The notes under the pieces were generated by a model. That model did not search any database. It saw only the letters and a program-made list of their open reading frames with translations, and had not been told where the DNA came from. A stretch of DNA of 64,000 bases from Arthrobacter sp. DNA4. Its GTDB lineage: Bacteria > Actinomycetota > Actinomycetes > Actinomycetales > Micrococcaceae. Positions within the stretch are counted from its first letter, which is position 1. Each line of letters starts with the position of its first letter. The stretch is from the NCBI RefSeq assembly GCF_024362385.1, contig NZ_CP101466.1, forward strand, positions 4,464,001-4,528,000, given 5' to 3'. The position numbers were made by a program, and so were the translations under genes. Shown one piece after another: positions 42,279 through 52,147 of this stretch.

Positions 42279-43825
42279 CTCGGGAAGAGGCTAAGGCGGC
42301 TCCGGTCCAAGCGGTCAAGGCAAAATTGAAGGGAGGGCTTGCCTGGGGCGCAGCCGGGGTGGTGGTAAGCAGGGCACTGCAATTCCTTACAATGCTTATC
42401 CTGGCCCGGATATTGGCCCCCGAGCACTTTGGCGCCCTGGCTGTGGCACAGGTTATCCAGACCATTGCAGTCAATGTGACCGAACTGGGGGCCACGGCAG
42501 CACTGGCACGCGCCGATCGTGATCCGCGTGAAATCGCACCCACAATCCTTACTTTGGGAGTGGCAACAAGCGCGGTGATCACGGGATCCGTGATGCTCTT
42601 TGCGCCGCCCCTGGCCGCGGTCCTTGGAGATCCTGACGCTTCAGGCGTCATTCAAATCCTCTCAGTCACCATTCTTCTGTCAGGGTGCTCAGGTGTGCCC
42701 GCGGCCTTGGTCTGGCGCGACTACCTTCAGCGACCGAGGGCGTTCGTGGAACTCGCGGGGGCTGTATTGACTCTTGCAGTGGCGGTCCCTTTGGCGAAGG
42801 ACGGTCTAGGAGCCTACGCCCTTGTCTGGTCACGTGTAGCCGGGCAGTTACTGACCACGGCCGGATATTGGATAATTACGCCGGTCCGTTTCCGTCCGGG
42901 CTTTGACCGGCGTGCTGCAGGCTATGTCCTCCGGCTCGGGATGCCGTTGGCGCTGGCGAACCTCGTTGTCTTCGCCACCTTGAATTTGGACTACGTCATC
43001 GTGGGTAAGCAGTTGGGTCCTGCCCAGCTGGGTGTCTACCTTCTGGCATTCAGCCTGGCCAACCTGCCGAGCAGCTTAATTACTGCCATGATCCGCACGG
43101 TCGCATTACCTACTTTCGGCCGCTTGCATAAAGCCGGACTTCTCGATCGGGCGGCACCGGATGTCCTCGGGTTGGCCGCATACCTGGCCATGCCGATATC
43201 CGCGCTGCTGGTGGGACTGGCAAGTCCACTTGTACAGGTGCTTTACGGCAGTACCTGGCAAGGTGCTGCGGCCGCCATGGTCGGACTCGGCATCTTTGGA
43301 GCGGGCCGCATCGTATCGGAGATCCTGGCCGATCTGTGTGTCGGGGGTGGCCGCACAACAGGACTGTTCTGGGTACAGATGCTTTGGCTGGCCTGCCTCT
43401 TCCCAGCCCTTCTGCTGGGCGTGTCTCTTGCAGGGGTCAGCGGTGCAGGAGCAGCCCACGCCATCGTGATCTGGGCAGCAGTCCTCCCTGTCTATTTCTT
43501 CCTCGTAGCCCGAATTATCAAAACGTCGGTCAAGCGGATGCTTGTGCCATCCATCATCCCGATTTTCGCGGCTATCGGGGCCGGTACCCTGGGCTGGCTC
43601 GCTTCGCAGTGGACTACCCCGCCGGTCCTCGCGCTTGCCTCCGGCTGCCTCGCCGGCGCTGGGTTGTACCTGGCTCTGACCGCCAGGGCCGCCAAGCGGA
43701 CGTACCTGCGACTAAGTCAGTTGAGTACGGCAGGCGCGGAACAGGAAGGCTGGCCTGAAGTCGATGCGATCACAGCACCGGAGACCACCAACACCTCCCA
43801 GACAACCCCGAGGAGCTCGAATTGA
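42275..43825 (+). CDS. Wzx-type polysaccharide flippase (second copy in the region)
   Basis: A 516-residue protein with about 14 membrane helices. KGGLAWGAAGVVVSRALQFL and LILARILAPEHFGALAVAQV match the Polysacc_synt flippase family and resemble the flippase at 18.7 kb. It should flip the lipid-linked repeat unit built by the surrounding genes. ATG 42275 overlaps the GT2 stop by four bases; a longer frame from 42245 is only that overlap region. Two flippases in one window imply two separate repeat units or polysaccharides. Confidence 0.9.
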   Translation: MTREEAKAAPVQAVKAKLKGGLAWGAAGVVVSRALQFLTMLILARILAPEHFGALAVAQVIQTIAVNVTELGATAALARADRDPREIAPTILTLGVATSAVITGSVMLFAPPLAAVLGDPDASGVIQILSVTILLSGCSGVPAALVWRDYLQRPRAFVELAGAVLTLAVAVPLAKDGLGAYALVWSRVAGQLLTTAGYWIITPVRFRPGFDRRAAGYVLRLGMPLALANLVVFATLNLDYVIVGKQLGPAQLGVYLLAFSLANLPSSLITAMIRTVALPTFGRLHKAGLLDRAAPDVLGLAAYLAMPISALLVGLASPLVQVLYGSTWQGAAAAMVGLGIFGAGRIVSEILADLCVGGGRTTGLFWVQMLWLACLFPALLLGVSLAGVSGAGAAHAIVIWAAVLPVYFFLVARIIKTSVKRMLVPSIIPIFAAIGAGTLGWLASQWTTPPVLALASGCLAGAGLYLALTARAAKRTYLRLSQLSTAGAEQEGWPEVDAITAPETTNTSQTTPRSSN

Positions 43826-44955
43826 TCCATTCTGCACAAATCCGTGTGCCTCTGGTTGATCTCCCGGCACAGCAGGAGGAGATCCGGGAGGAACTAGAAC
43901 CCCAACTGATGGATATCATGGCGCGGGCTGCGTTCGTCGGCGGAAAAGAGGTGGAGCTGTTCGAGCAGCAGTACGCTGAGTTTCTCGGCGCGCGGCACTG
44001 CATCGGCTCTGCAAATGGCACTGACGCGTTGGAAATGGCGCTCAGCGCGGCTGGTGTTAGACCAGGCCAGGAAGTGATCCTTCCGGCCAATACTTTCATA
44101 GCGACCGCGGAGGCGGTTCTCAGAACCGGTGCGCAGCCCGTGCTGGCTGACGTAGACGAGGAGCACCTGCTGCTGGACCCGGAGTCGGTGCGGAAGTTGA
44201 TAACTGACAAGACAGCTGCCATCATCCCGGTGCACCTCTTCGGGCAGGTAGCCCCGGTTGAGCGGCTGAAACCAATAGCGGAAGAATGCGGCGCTGTCAT
44301 CATCGAAGATGCGGCGCAAGCGCAAGGTGCCACCAGGTTCGATAGGGCCGCGGGCACGCTCGGGCACTTGGCGGCCACCAGCTTTTATCCGGGCAAGAAC
44401 CTGGGAGCCGCCGGAGACGCCGGGGCTGTCACCACCGACGACGACGCGGCGGCCCGGCATATACGGCTACTTGGTGCTCATGGAAGTGAACACAAGTACA
44501 AGCACGAGATCATGGGCCGCAATTCCCGCCTGGATACCCTTCAGGCCGCAGTACTCTCCTGCAAGTTGCGGCGTCTGGCGGCATGGAACGACTTGCGCCG
44601 CGAAGCAGCCAGGAACTACCGGCAACTCCTGGCGGACATCGAGGAGCTCCGACTGCCAAAATCAGCTCCAGGAAACTCGGACGTTTGGCATCTTTACGTC
44701 GTCCGGCTGGGGAATCGGGACGCCGTAGCAGATCACCTGCGCCAGGCAGGCGTGGCAACCGCGGTCCATTATCCGGTTCCGGTTCATCGAACGAACGCCT
44801 GGAAACGTGCCGGCCTTCCCTGCCCGGGTCTCCCTGTGGCCGAGGCTGCCGCCCAACAGATTCTCTCCATCCCGATCTACCCCCACATCACACGGCAGCA
44901 GCAACAGCATGTGGCGAAGGCATTGAAGGACGCGATGGCAAGGAGGCCAAAGTGA
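43822..44955 (+). CDS. DegT/DnrJ/EryC1/StrS-family PLP aminotransferase (FdtB/QdtB-like)
   Basis: A 377-residue sugar aminotransferase. VPLVDLPAQQEEIREEL is the characteristic opening of the 3-keto-6-deoxyhexose aminotransferases; SANGTDALEMAL forms the phosphate pocket, IIEDAAQAQGA the Asp region, and SFYPGKNLGAAGDAGA the Schiff-base Lys (about 192). It probably makes a dTDP-3-amino-deoxyhexose, but no FdtA-type isomerase is seen here. The start is TTG 43822, supported by AGGAG seven bases upstream. It overlaps the genes on both sides. Confidence 0.9.
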   Translation: MIHSAQIRVPLVDLPAQQEEIREELEPQLMDIMARAAFVGGKEVELFEQQYAEFLGARHCIGSANGTDALEMALSAAGVRPGQEVILPANTFIATAEAVLRTGAQPVLADVDEEHLLLDPESVRKLITDKTAAIIPVHLFGQVAPVERLKPIAEECGAVIIEDAAQAQGATRFDRAAGTLGHLAATSFYPGKNLGAAGDAGAVTTDDDAAARHIRLLGAHGSEHKYKHEIMGRNSRLDTLQAAVLSCKLRRLAAWNDLRREAARNYRQLLADIEELRLPKSAPGNSDVWHLYVVRLGNRDAVADHLRQAGVATAVHYPVPVHRTNAWKRAGLPCPGLPVAEAAAQQILSIPIYPHITRQQQQHVAKALKDAMARRPK

Positions 44956-46184
44956 CCAGGGTCAGTGTGAACGAGGTTATTGCCCGGGCCAAAGCCAGGG
45001 GAATTGCAGATACATCGCGCCGCGCAATACGCCGCCTTTACGGCGAATTGGATGCCCGTCTGGGACTCCAGCCCCTCAATTTCCCGCTGGATGCAGGGGA
45101 TGTTTCCAGTTCAACCGGCATGGGCATGCGAGAGCCCCGGTCTTTTAGCGGTCCCATGCATATTGGTTGGCTCATAACACCGCCCATTCCCGGTGCCGGA
45201 GGCCATACGACCTTCTTCCGAATGGTGCGGGGGATGGAAGAGCGGGGCCACCGCTGCACGATTCTGGTATACAACCGGAACGACGGGGCAATGGAAAGGC
45301 ACCGGTCCATCATTAGGAAGTACTGGCCCAGCGTGTTGGCGGATGTCCACCCTGTCCCCGGACGATTGGATGGCCTTGACGCATGCGTGGCCAGTTCATG
45401 GGAGACGGCCCATGTGCTCGCCGCCCGTATCCCCCGCCGCGGAGGCCCTTCACCCCATTACTTCATCCAGGATTACGAGCCCTACTTCCATCCTCGCGGT
45501 TCGCTTTACTCACTTGCCGAGGACAGCTATCGCTTCGGCTTCAACTTAATGGCCCTTGGACCGATGGTGGCGGAGGTACTGAAGCGGGAGGTCGGCGTCC
45601 AGTCAACCGTCCTGCCCTTTGGAAGTGATGTTGGCACCTATCGGATAACCAACACGGCTGGGCGTTCCGGCGTCGTATTTTTCGCCAAACCCGAGGCTGA
45701 ACGCAGGGGCTACGATATGGGCCGTCTGGCGCTGCAGGAATTTCATCGCATGCAGCCAAGGCAGGAAATCAATGTCTACGGTGCGCGCGCGACTGGTTGG
45801 GGTATTCCCGTGCAGCAGCATGGAAGGGTTTCCCCTCAAGAGTTGAACGAACTCTATAACCGGACAATTTCCGGGCTGGCGCTGAGCTTTACGAACATTA
45901 CCCTGGTGGCAGCGGAAATGCTTGCGGCCGGAAACGTCCCCGTACTCAACGATGATTCTTCTGCCCGCTCGGTTCTGACCAACCCGGAAGCAGTCTGGGC
46001 CGCACCCAACCCGACTGATCTGGCCAAGGCATTAAGTGACGTTGTGGCAGCCGCCGGAACAGCCGAACGCTCGGCCAGGGCCGCAAGGGCCGCCGCTCAC
46101 CGCGAATACACCTGGGCTGAAACCCAGGCCAGCTTTGCCCAAGCCATAACCGGCCGCAAGTTCAGCCCGTCGCGCTCCCGCTAA
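44952..46184 (+). CDS. Glycosyltransferase, WsaF-like (rhamnosyltransferase type)
   Basis: A 410-residue GT-B enzyme. MHIGWLITPPIPGAGGHTTFFRM opens the acceptor domain, and HYFIQDYEPYFHPRGSLYSLAEDSYRFGF is highly typical of WsaF-type enzymes, which add rhamnose in S-layer glycans. The donor domain contains GLALSFTNITLVAAEMLAAGNVPVLND. Rhamnose as the donor sugar is inferred from family only. The GTG start at 44952 is preceded by AGGAGG and overlaps the aminotransferase stop (GTGA). The longer frame upstream is a shadow. Confidence 0.85.
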   Translation: MTRVSVNEVIARAKARGIADTSRRAIRRLYGELDARLGLQPLNFPLDAGDVSSSTGMGMREPRSFSGPMHIGWLITPPIPGAGGHTTFFRMVRGMEERGHRCTILVYNRNDGAMERHRSIIRKYWPSVLADVHPVPGRLDGLDACVASSWETAHVLAARIPRRGGPSPHYFIQDYEPYFHPRGSLYSLAEDSYRFGFNLMALGPMVAEVLKREVGVQSTVLPFGSDVGTYRITNTAGRSGVVFFAKPEAERRGYDMGRLALQEFHRMQPRQEINVYGARATGWGIPVQQHGRVSPQELNELYNRTISGLALSFTNITLVAAEMLAAGNVPVLNDDSSARSVLTNPEAVWAAPNPTDLAKALSDVVAAAGTAERSARAARAAAHREYTWAETQASFAQAITGRKFSPSRSR

Positions 46185-46233
46185 CGCCGGGTACCGCCAT
46201 TACACGCAGTCAACATGCCAAAGGAGACTACGG

Positions 46234-47337
46234 ATGCGAATGCCTACAGCCCTTTCGTGGTTTTCGGCTGCCCTTCTTGTTGATTCGCCAGCGAAGGGTG
46301 CCACCACACCATCCAAGCAACTGCCGGATCCGAAGGGACTGCAGTATGTCCCCGCCCTCGATGGCCTGCGTGCTGTTGCCATTCTGCTCGTCCTCATACA
46401 TCACGGCCTTCAGCCCCAGACGTTCGCGGGATTCCTCGGTGTGGACATTTTTTTCGCTTTATCCGGTTTCCTCATCACGACGATATTGCTCACCGAATTG
46501 AAACGGAATCACCGGATCCGATTAGGCCTCTTCTATTGGCGCAGGGCGGTCCGACTTTATCCCGCACTGCTCATAGCCATCGTAGCAATCCTTCCTTTCG
46601 GGTTGCTCGTGAGGGGCAGCAAGCACCTCATCGAAGTCGCCTTGGCCGCCACGTACCTGACGCCCGTTGCTGGCCAATTCTTCGGTAAAGCCGGCCTCAC
46701 CTGGCTCCAAACATGGAGCCTTGGAATTGAGGAAATCTTCTACCTCATGTGGCCCTTCGCATTGATACTCCTCTTTTCGCGACGCGTTGCAGGCAAATGG
46801 ATCGTGGCCCTGACTTTGGGAATTCTCCTGGACGGTGCACAACTCATGATGGGCTGGACCGGACAGGACGCGAGTTATTTCCTTCGAGCAGGAGGCCTGT
46901 TCCTTGGATGCAGCTTTGCTTTGTGGCTGGCTGAGCACACAGATGTCCGTTTCACCCCGTCGTGGGGTTATTCCGGTGCGCTGGTAATCGCCATTGCCGT
47001 GGTTGCCGCCGGATTCCGGCCTTCCCTAAATTCGCTGGCCTACATAGCAGCTGCCGCCGGGACAGTGGCCATCATTGCTTCCATCGTGGCGGGTGACCGG
47101 AGCAGATTTTGCTTGAAGACCGTCCTCTCGGTTCGCCCCGTCGTGTACGTCGGAAAGATCAGTTACGAGCTGTACATCTGGCACTATCCGGTAGCGATCC
47201 TGATTATGCTCGCCACCGGAACGGACCAACTCATCAACGTCGGTTGGTACGCCATACCGGCAAGTGCGGTCCTGGCGGTCCTCACCCACCAAGCCCTTGT
47301 TAAGCCCGCTGCCAAATGGAAAACGAAATTCTCCTGA
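46234..47337 (+). CDS. Membrane acyltransferase 3 family (OafA/YrhL-like)
   Basis: A 367-residue membrane protein with about ten helices. YVPALDGLRAVAILLVLIHHG contains the conserved catalytic-region His; GVDIFFALSGFLITTILL and FYWRRAVRLYPALL are hallmark motifs of acyltransferase-3. It should O-acetylate or otherwise acylate the repeat unit before or after export. The ATG is preceded by AAGGAGA. It lies 49 bp after the WsaF-like gene and 177 bp before the Wzz/BY-kinase gene. Confidence 0.9.
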   Translation: MRMPTALSWFSAALLVDSPAKGATTPSKQLPDPKGLQYVPALDGLRAVAILLVLIHHGLQPQTFAGFLGVDIFFALSGFLITTILLTELKRNHRIRLGLFYWRRAVRLYPALLIAIVAILPFGLLVRGSKHLIEVALAATYLTPVAGQFFGKAGLTWLQTWSLGIEEIFYLMWPFALILLFSRRVAGKWIVALTLGILLDGAQLMMGWTGQDASYFLRAGGLFLGCSFALWLAEHTDVRFTPSWGYSGALVIAIAVVAAGFRPSLNSLAYIAAAAGTVAIIASIVAGDRSRFCLKTVLSVRPVVYVGKISYELYIWHYPVAILIMLATGTDQLINVGWYAIPASAVLAVLTHQALVKPAAKWKTKFS

Positions 47338-47514
47338 CGGGGTCGCCTGAAAAACCCGTCGCGGGGGCCCGCAGTTTCCACACTGTTGTTCCAGCATCTC
47401 CACAAAGCGCCAACAGGTTCATCCCGGCAGCAAGCAATGCCGCGTTAGTTTTGCACCCAGGCCGATGGGTTCACCCGCCTTCAGGCGCTCCGAAAGAGGA
47501 AAGGAACGAACATC

Positions 47515-49032
47515 GTGACAGGCAAGCATGAGGTCAACAGCGATGACTCCGGTACCGGAATGGGAGTCCGTGGCTATGTCCGGGTGGCAAGGCTCTACTG
47601 GCGTTCCATTGCGGTGATCACAATTGTGGTCACCGCAGTGGTCACCCTATGGGGCGCCCTCCAGCCGCGCATATACGCAGCAGAGTCCAGTGCGCTGGTC
47701 CTCACCGTCGGTTCTGAGAATGTGAATACACTCCTGACGGGGGATGCGCTGGCAAAGTCCAAGATCAAGAACTACGAGTCCATAGCTGAATCACGCCTGA
47801 TCGCAGATCAGGTCATCGCATCGGTGGGGCTGAACACCACCGCAGACGCCCTGCTCCCTACGATTGCAGTCAACGTCCCCGTTGAAACGGCGGAAATCCG
47901 CATTACCGCCACTTCTCCGGATCCGGTCGTGGCCCAGCGGACAGCCGACGCGTGGATCAGCGAATTGGCCAAGCAAGTCCAATTACTCGAGAGTTCCGTC
48001 ACTGCCGGTCAGGCACCCTCCCCGGCCCTCCCGGTGGGCTTGGTTCCGCTGGATAAGGCGGCCCGTCCCGTTGCGCCAATTTCTCCAAACATCCAGCTGG
48101 CGCTCCTGTTGGGTGCTGCTGCAGGTCTGCTCCTCGCATACGCCACAGCGCTCCTCCGGCACCACCTTGACCGCAGGCTGCGGAGTTCCAGCGAAATCGA
48201 GCGCCTCTTCGAAGTTCCGGTGATCGGGACGCTCCCCTTTGATCCGGACATCAGCGATACCCTCAAGGTACTTGGCACGGAGCGCCACGAACTCCAGCGA
48301 ACAGAAGTACAGAACCGCGCCTTTATCGAGGCTCTTCGGTCACTCAGGACGAACCTGAGGTTCCTCGACATCGACCACCGTCCCCGCATCATCCTGGTAA
48401 CAAGCCCAATGACCTCCGAGGGCAAGTCCACCGTTGCTGGGAACCTGGCCGTGACAATGGCCGCTACCGGCGAACCGGTCGTCGTCGTGGATGGAGACCT
48501 CCGCCGTCCCCGCATTGCCGGAGCCTTCAACCTTGTCCCAGGAGTCGGGGTGACCAATGTCCTTAGCGGCCAGGCCAAACTGGTGGACGTCATCCAGGCG
48601 CCCACCGTCCTGTCGAATCTCTCGATCCTGGGCTCAGGACCATTCCCGCCCAATCCAAGCGAACTGCTCGGCACCAATGCCATGAAGCAACTGCTTACCA
48701 CCCTTGCAGCCGGAGCCACCGTGCTCATCGATGCGCCCCCTCTGCTTCCAGTCACGGACGCGGCTGTCCTGTCACGTGCCGCCGACGGAGTAATCGTGGT
48801 GGTCCGGGCCGGACAAACCACGCGGGACGAACTGGAAAGGTCGCTGAAAATACTTCACACGGTCAAGGCCTCCGTCCTCGGCGTGATATTCAACTGCGTT
48901 CCCACTAAGGGCGTGGATGCCTACGCCTACTACGGTTCCTACATGGCAGCCCCGCACACGTCATCCTCCGGAAGCCCGGACAGCACTGACGTTCATGAAA
49001 GCGCCCCCAAGGAAATCCGAAAAGCGTCGTAG
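47515..49032 (+). CDS. Chain-length determinant protein fused to BY-kinase (Wzz/CapAB type)
   Basis: A 505-residue protein with the Wzz domain at the N-terminus, two membrane helices (about 23-41 and 191-215), and a cytosolic bacterial tyrosine kinase domain. Walker A is TSPMTSEGKST (about 297-307), Walker A-prime VVVVDGDLRRPR (about 322) and Walker B TVLIDAPPLLP (about 403). The C-terminal tail has only the YAYYGSY cluster as possible autophosphorylation site. It regulates chain length and export. The GTG start follows AAAGGAA. The 177-bp gap before it may hold a promoter. Confidence 0.92.
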   Translation: MTGKHEVNSDDSGTGMGVRGYVRVARLYWRSIAVITIVVTAVVTLWGALQPRIYAAESSALVLTVGSENVNTLLTGDALAKSKIKNYESIAESRLIADQVIASVGLNTTADALLPTIAVNVPVETAEIRITATSPDPVVAQRTADAWISELAKQVQLLESSVTAGQAPSPALPVGLVPLDKAARPVAPISPNIQLALLLGAAAGLLLAYATALLRHHLDRRLRSSSEIERLFEVPVIGTLPFDPDISDTLKVLGTERHELQRTEVQNRAFIEALRSLRTNLRFLDIDHRPRIILVTSPMTSEGKSTVAGNLAVTMAATGEPVVVVDGDLRRPRIAGAFNLVPGVGVTNVLSGQAKLVDVIQAPTVLSNLSILGSGPFPPNPSELLGTNAMKQLLTTLAAGATVLIDAPPLLPVTDAAVLSRAADGVIVVVRAGQTTRDELERSLKILHTVKASVLGVIFNCVPTKGVDAYAYYGSYMAAPHTSSSGSPDSTDVHESAPKEIRKAS

Positions 49033-49088
49033 CTGCCGGCAACGGAAAAATGCCTGGAGTGGCTTGCATGGGATACAGGAGAATGAAA

Positions 49089-50231
49089 ATGCCCAAAACT
49101 GTGGCAGTCATCGGTACTCGCGGTTATCCGAGCTACTACGGCGGATTCGAAACTGCAGTCAGGAAGATCGCACCCTTTCTCGCCGGCAAAGGCTGGGATG
49201 TCAATGTGTATTGCTTACCAGGTTCCACCAAGGATGATGATGCTGCCCGCGACCCCCGGGTCCGGACCACCACCACCCCGGGTCTGGAAAGCAAGTCACT
49301 GAGCACCCTGTCATTCGGCCTCACCGCCGTTCTGCACTGCCTTCGAGAGAAGCCGGATGTCGCGCTGGTGATGAACGTGGCGAACGGGTTCTGGCTGCCG
49401 CTGTTGAAACTGCGTGGCATACCTACCGTTGTGAACGTTGATGGAATCGAATGGGAACGTGCCAAATGGAACGGCTTCGCAAAACTCGTGTTCAAGCTCG
49501 GCGCCCGTCTTACCGCCCGCTTCGGGACGCTTTTGGTGAGCGACGCCGTCGAAATTCAACGGCGCTGGAAAGTGGACTTTGGCCGGGAATCCGTGTTCAT
49601 TCCATATGGGGGCGACGTTCCGGTTCCGTTGGAGGTTGTCCCGGGCCTCACACGGGACTCCTACGTACTCATGGTGGCCCGCTTCGTCCCTGAGAACACG
49701 GTGTCGGAGTTCTTCCAGGCAGTGGAGAAGATAGCCGGGGAACATCCTGTAGTCATTGTGGGCTCCAGCGGGTACGGCGGTTCCTTCGACGAAGACGCGA
49801 AAACGTTGAGCGCCCGGCATCCGAATGTCACGTGGCTTGGCCACCTCAGCGACGACAATAAACTGCTGTCGCTGTGGCAACATGCCGGGGTCTACTTCCA
49901 CGGCCACAGTGTAGGAGGGACAAATCCGGCCCTGGTGCAGGCGATGGCGTGTGGAGCACCGGTGGTAGCGCGCCGCACCGCGTACAACAGCGAGGTCCTC
50001 GGCGCCCCGGAGCATCTCGTCCCTGCCGATCCGGCGGCCATCGCCGACGCGCTGCGCCACATGTTGTCGGACGCCGGCCTCCGGGTGAAGGCAAGGCAGG
50101 CAAACAGGGAGCGCGCCATCCTCCACTACAACTGGGAGGATGTCTGCAGCAGTTATGAACGAGCGCTTGTGGCGGCGGTGGGGCCGTCGCGAAAACCAGC
50201 AAGCCGGCTCACGGTTGGGAATGCCGCATGA
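49089..50231 (+). CDS. Glycosyltransferase with DUF1972 domain, rhamnosyltransferase-like
   Basis: A 380-residue GT-B enzyme. TVAVIGTRGYPSYYGGFET is the signature opening of DUF1972/rhamnosyl- or galactosyl-transferases (WcaK/RfaG-like). The donor domain has FVPENTVSEFFQAVEKI and HSVGGTNPALVQAMACGAPVV, with the E-x-family binding loop. ATG 49089 is chosen because AGGAGA lies six bases upstream; ATG 49083 would be too close to it. The stop overlaps the start of the next, broken glycosyltransferase gene. Confidence 0.9.
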   Translation: MPKTVAVIGTRGYPSYYGGFETAVRKIAPFLAGKGWDVNVYCLPGSTKDDDAARDPRVRTTTTPGLESKSLSTLSFGLTAVLHCLREKPDVALVMNVANGFWLPLLKLRGIPTVVNVDGIEWERAKWNGFAKLVFKLGARLTARFGTLLVSDAVEIQRRWKVDFGRESVFIPYGGDVPVPLEVVPGLTRDSYVLMVARFVPENTVSEFFQAVEKIAGEHPVVIVGSSGYGGSFDEDAKTLSARHPNVTWLGHLSDDNKLLSLWQHAGVYFHGHSVGGTNPALVQAMACGAPVVARRTAYNSEVLGAPEHLVPADPAAIADALRHMLSDAGLRVKARQANRERAILHYNWEDVCSSYERALVAAVGPSRKPASRLTVGNAA

Positions 50232-52124
50232 TCATCCCGGACCTGGCGGCCGTGGTGGTGCACCACCGCAGCTACGGGACGCTGGGAGCCACCCTCGACG
50301 CCCTTGTTGCAGGTGGCGTCGCCCCGGACCGGATCCTCGTAGTGGACAATAGTGAGGAGACCCTGCGACAGGCCGAGGTGGAGAACCTCATGCCACCGGG
50401 TGCACATTCGATTTACATTGCGAACGCCGGTTACGGTGCAGCCGTCAACCGTGGAGCGGCCTGGCATGAGAAAAACAGCTACGGATGGCAATACCTTCTG
50501 GTCGCCACCCATGAGTCACGGCCCGAAGCAGACTGCCTGGCCCTCCTCCGTGCCGCCCTCGCGGAAGATCGGGGAACAGCCGTGGTTGGACCCGTACTGG
50601 TTACGGGAGACGACGGGAACACCAATTGGTCGGAAGGGGGACGCTTCACCAAAGTCCTGGGCCTACCCCGCCACCGCGGACATCTGACGGCACGGCCCGG
50701 GCCGTCCGCAGCTCCCCCACAACCGGTGTCGTGGCTTGACGGCGCCCTCCTGATGTTCCGGCGCGGCATACTGGTCCGTTACCCGATTGATGAAACCTAT
50801 TTCCTGTACATGGAGGAAACGGACCATCATCAAACCCTCCGTCGCCACGGGTGGAAGGTGCAGGTGTGTCCGCAGGCTTTTGCCTGGCAGCATTCAAACG
50901 GTGTTCCGCCGTTCTACCTGACACGGAACATCCAACTCTTCCATGCCAAGCATGGGTCACGATTCCAGGCCCAGGCGTCCGCACCGTACCTTTTGGTGCG
51001 CTCCGTGGCCCGGGACCTCATCAAAAACCAGCACATGGGCACGATCCGTCCCCTGCTGTCCGGGCTTCGCGCCGGCCGGACGCTGGCTGCCGGAGCCCGT
51101 CCCATGCAACCGGGGGGCGTCATCATCGTGAACCCCCTGGGAGGCGCCCTGAGGCACTACACCAACGCGCTTCACCAGCACCTGGTGGATGCGGGTGTCC
51201 CGGCCCAGGTCCGGTCCCTTGATGAACCCTCCGTCTCTGGCAAGCACCGGCTCGCGTGGCTGCTGGAATACGTTGAACTGCTGGGACGTGCTGGTTGGCA
51301 CACACGGCGCAGCAGCGCCCCACTCCGGGTTTTGGTCACCTGGCCTGTTTTGGGTTTTTGGGACCTACTCCTGGTCAAGGTGATGTGCGGGAGTTCCTCG
51401 TGGGTGGTCTATCACGACCCCGACCCGTTGGTCAGGTCAACCGGAAGCGGCCGCATGGTATCCGCCCTCATGCGGACGCTGAAAAGACGGCCTGGAGCGC
51501 TGGTTCACAGCGAAGAGGCTGCCAAGGCAATGCGTTCAAGGGGAGTTGACGCCTCAGCGTTAGTACGCCACCCGGTACTTCCACCCTCAAAGGAGACGCC
51601 CGCAACCAGTATGGTCGGTCACAGGGGCCCCGCCCAGGATACGCGTCCTGGGGCAGTACAAGCGGGACCGGGATCTGGACCTCCTGGAATCGCTGGCCGA
51701 GCATCTGGGATCCGGCTACGACTGCGAGATCATCGGGCGTGGATGGTAAGCAGTCAAGGGATGGACGGTGGACGCACGGTTTGTCCCGGAAGACGAACTG
51801 GACCAGCTGATTGCTGACAGCACCGTCATACTCATTCCCTACAAGCGCTTCTTTCAGAGCGGGATAGCCATCCGGGCGCTTGAGCACGCCGTGCCGGTGG
51901 TCGGGCGTTCCGAAACGAGCCTGGGCGATCTCTTTGGGCCGGAGTCACGGCTATTGGTGAGCGGACAGAACGGCTCGGCGGGCGACGTGGAGGGTTGGCT
52001 CAAGGCGATTGAATTCGCTGTCTCGGACGGACGGGCAGAAGCTTCCAGGGCTGCCGAATCCTTCCACCGTCAGGCAGCGCGCGATTGGGCCCGGCTGGCA
52101 GCTCCACGCAATCCACTGGATTAG
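50228..52124 (+). pseudogene. Bifunctional glycosyltransferase (GT2 plus GT-B domain) broken by a frameshift and a stop
   Basis: The 5-prime part (50228-51630) encodes an intact GT2 domain (VVVHHRSYGTLGATL, VVDNSEETL, LDGALLMFRRGI) and the start of a second GT-B domain (ALRHYTNALHQHLVDAG to VRHPVLPPSKE). After 51624-51627, a GGGG run, the reading moves to the +1 frame: the true continuation IRVLGQYKRDRDLDLLESL lies in the other frame. One extra G there explains the shift. That frame is itself stopped by TAA at 51747-51749 (GRGW then stop, then AVKGWTVDARF), consistent with a CAA-to-TAA change. The C-terminal part to 52124 is otherwise intact. Confidence 0.82.
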
Positions 52125-52147
52125 CCCCTCCCCGCTGCGCCGGGCTC

